NCBI GenBank assembly: GCA_003501375.1
Contig: DNPO01000324.1
Span: 1-7,514 of the forward strand
DNA from: Candidatus Sumerlaeota bacterium
Lineage (GTDB): Bacteria; Sumerlaeota; Sumerlaeia; UBA8349
Length of the DNA: 7,514 nucleotides
Reading direction: 5' to 3'
Below, piece by piece: positions 6,189-7,514 of the stretch (position 1 is its first letter; the number at the start of each line of letters is the position of its first letter). The notes under the pieces were generated by a model. It saw only the letters and a program-made list of their open reading frames with translations. It was not told the DNA's origin and did no database searches. The translations under genes were made by a program, and so were the position numbers.

Positions 6189-7295
6189 CTACTGGGTTAC
6201 TGGATTCCAACCCAGTTCCTTAGTCAGCGTCTCAATCCATTGTCGAGCCATCTTCTGCTGGGTCTTGACGCTCGGATGCCAGTCTGAACCCATACCGTCA
6301 ATCTTTGCGTTCTGCACACCGAAGTGAATCTGATGCAATTTGGTTTCTCCCTCGGCCTTCATCTCATCCTCAATCCGCTGCATGTATCGTTTGAGCGTAC
6401 TCAATACCTTCCGATCAGGTGGCCATTGGTCCTGCATCATGGTTCCGGAGGCGATGTAGATCACGGCATTAGGATAATTTTTGCGCACGTGCCGCAGGAA
6501 TTCCTTGTAGGCACCCGTCCATTTTATCTCATCTGGATTTTCTTGCCCGCCGAAATCATTCGTCGCCAAGTTAATCAACACAACATCGGGTTGCCAAGAT
6601 GCAAAATTCCATGTGCTTTGCGAATCGTTAGGCAGCGTCAGGTCGTAAATCGCTGGAATCGTCTTATCTGGCCACATCTTCTTCCCCGACCACGCCACGC
6701 AAACATACTCAGCACCGAGTTCACGAGCGGTGATTGCTCCATAGGTCAACCACGCATTTTCGGTAGCCGCAGCAAAGTGCTCCTTTTCGTTGGCTCCCTC
6801 GTTGCCATAGCCACAGGAGATTGAATCGCCAATAACTTCAATCTTGCGCGCAAGGCGCTGGGGCTTAAGCAATTTTCCCCCAGCATTCACATAGAAACCC
6901 GTGAACTGCATCATCCCCACCATCGCTTCGGTGCGTTTCATCACGCGTGCGACATGCTCCCCTTCGGACAAACCACGAGCCAAGTCGACCACGTTTGCAC
7001 CTTTGACCGAATGCACAATTTGGCGGGGAGTATTATCGACAATGACCTCAAGGTAGTTGTCGCCGCTTTCCTGGATACCTGCTTGCAGATCGGTACCTCG
7101 GAAGCGGATGGTTACCATACAACCTGACCACTGGCACCGCGGGCCAGCCGCATCGCGCATATCAAATCGTCCCGTGTAATAAAGATTGGGATCTGTCGGT
7201 TTGATCTCCACCGGCAACGTTCCCTGGGCCGCCGAAGCGACTTCCAGCGTTGATAGCGCCATCAGCAGCACCATAGACACTACCCATTTCCACAT
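6189..7295 (-). CDS. CE2-type acetyl-xylan esterase (SGNH hydrolase with N-terminal beta-sandwich)
   Basis: Expected to remove O-acetyl groups from xylan or xylo-oligosaccharides after export. The 368 residues show a signal peptide (about 1-22, ASA/AQ), then a beta-jelly-roll domain at about 28-140 with the CE2-like stretches YTGRFDM, GDNYLEVIVD and RTEAMVGMMQFTGF, then an SGNH domain at about 150-362. SGNH blocks: I, VIGDSISCGYGNEG with the catalytic serine S158; III, INLATNDF with N246; V, GSDWHPS with D338 and H340. The usual glycine of the GxND block is alanine here (A244). A cysteine pair in the first domain (C54, C59) could form a disulphide in the periplasm. Start ATG 7295 follows GGGAG and AAGG. 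It sits 51 bases after the end of another esterase gene and ahead of the xylanases, which supports acetyl-xylan as substrate. Confidence 0.9.
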   Translation of the reverse strand: MWKWVVSMVLLMALSTLEVASAAQGTLPVEIKPTDPNLYYTGRFDMRDAAGPRCQWSGCMVTIRFRGTDLQAGIQESGDNYLEVIVDNTPRQIVHSVKGANVVDLARGLSEGEHVARVMKRTEAMVGMMQFTGFYVNAGGKLLKPQRLARKIEVIGDSISCGYGNEGANEKEHFAAATENAWLTYGAITARELGAEYVCVAWSGKKMWPDKTIPAIYDLTLPNDSQSTWNFASWQPDVVLINLATNDFGGQENPDEIKWTGAYKEFLRHVRKNYPNAVIYIASGTMMQDQWPPDRKVLSTLKRYMQRIEDEMKAEGETKLHQIHFGVQNAKIDGMGSDWHPSVKTQQKMARQWIETLTKELGWNPVTQ

Positions 7296-7346
7296 AACCT
7301 TGATCTCCCTTTCTTTGACCTCAACGGGGGCTTTACAACCCTGGCT

Positions 7347-7514
7347 TTATTTTTCAACTCCATTTTTAAACAACTTCAGATCGATTGCTTCCCCCATCAT
7401 TTTATAGCCTTCATCACTCGGGTGCAAATGATCCCCACTGTCTGCCGCCTTCAACAATTTAGCAGGAGCCTGTGGATCACGTGTTACCGCATCGAAATCA
7501 ATCACCGCATCAAA
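7347..7514 (-). CDS. SGNH/GDSL hydrolase, C-terminal end (partial, runs off the window)
   Basis: The last 55 codons of a gene entering from the right edge, ending at TAA 7347-7349. The translation contains FDAVIDFDAVTRDP, SGDHLHPSDEGYKMMGEAI and DLKLF. DHLHPSDEGY is block V of GDSL/SGNH lipases and esterases: the aspartate and histidine of the catalytic triad (residues 28 and 31 of the visible part) followed by the typical P-S/N-D-x-G-Y. The catalytic serine and oxyanion blocks would lie outside the window. The CE2 gene follows after 51 bases on the same strand, so the two esterases are probably co-transcribed. Substrate cannot be read from this end; a carbohydrate acetyl ester is the natural guess from context. 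Confidence 0.82.
   Translation of the reverse strand, partial: FDAVIDFDAVTRDPQAPAKLLKAADSGDHLHPSDEGYKMMGEAIDLKLFKNGVEK

Noticed and set aside
1..7514. tRNA, rRNA, CRISPR array, riboswitch
   Set aside because: No cloverleaf-like sequence, no regularly spaced long repeats and no recognisable riboswitch core seen on either strand in the intergenic regions.

Overview
The window looks like part of a secreted xylan-degradation locus from a Gram-negative bacterium of intermediate GC content. The basis is the gene mix: several signal-peptide carbohydrate-active enzymes in a row, no SusCD-like transporter, and a NifA-type sigma-54 activator next door. This would fit a Verrucomicrobiota-like or similar polysaccharide degrader (gut, rumen or wood-associated). 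The taxonomic guess is inference only; no phylogenetic marker is present.

Layout. At the left edge, on the + strand, is a 5'-truncated gene (3-1457) for a GAF / AAA+ / Fis-HTH regulator of the NifA type. From the right edge, on the - strand and converging on it, comes a probable xylan-utilisation cluster. In transcription order it is: the C-terminal end of an SGNH/GDSL esterase (7514-7347, running off the window), a CE2-type acetyl-xylan esterase (7295-6189), an intact GH10 endo-xylanase (5986-4799), a second tandem GH10 copy broken by a frameshift (4743-3575), and a GH39 beta-xylosidase (3445-1817). The 200-base gap between the CE2 gene and the first GH10 gene holds a terminator-like hairpin followed by a cluster of short repeated motifs. 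The GH10-GH10-GH39 block is therefore probably its own transcription unit.

Between the two converging units (1499-1810) is a 312-base element with imperfect terminal inverted repeats. It contains the two ends of an IS30-family transposase gene fused by a large internal deletion, so it is a non-autonomous, MITE-like IS30 derivative. It ends 6 bases from the stop codon of the GH39 gene.

How the genes fit together: the endo-xylanase cuts the xylan backbone, the esterases remove acetyl side groups that block it, and the GH39 enzyme releases xylose from the short products. The most notable points are the broken GH10 paralogue (an apparent CT dinucleotide duplication, plus an altered active-site loop), the IS30 remnant, and two genes whose extent is easy to miss: the regulator continues beyond the left edge and an esterase tail sits at the right edge. 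I found no clear evidence of a wholly new biological system.
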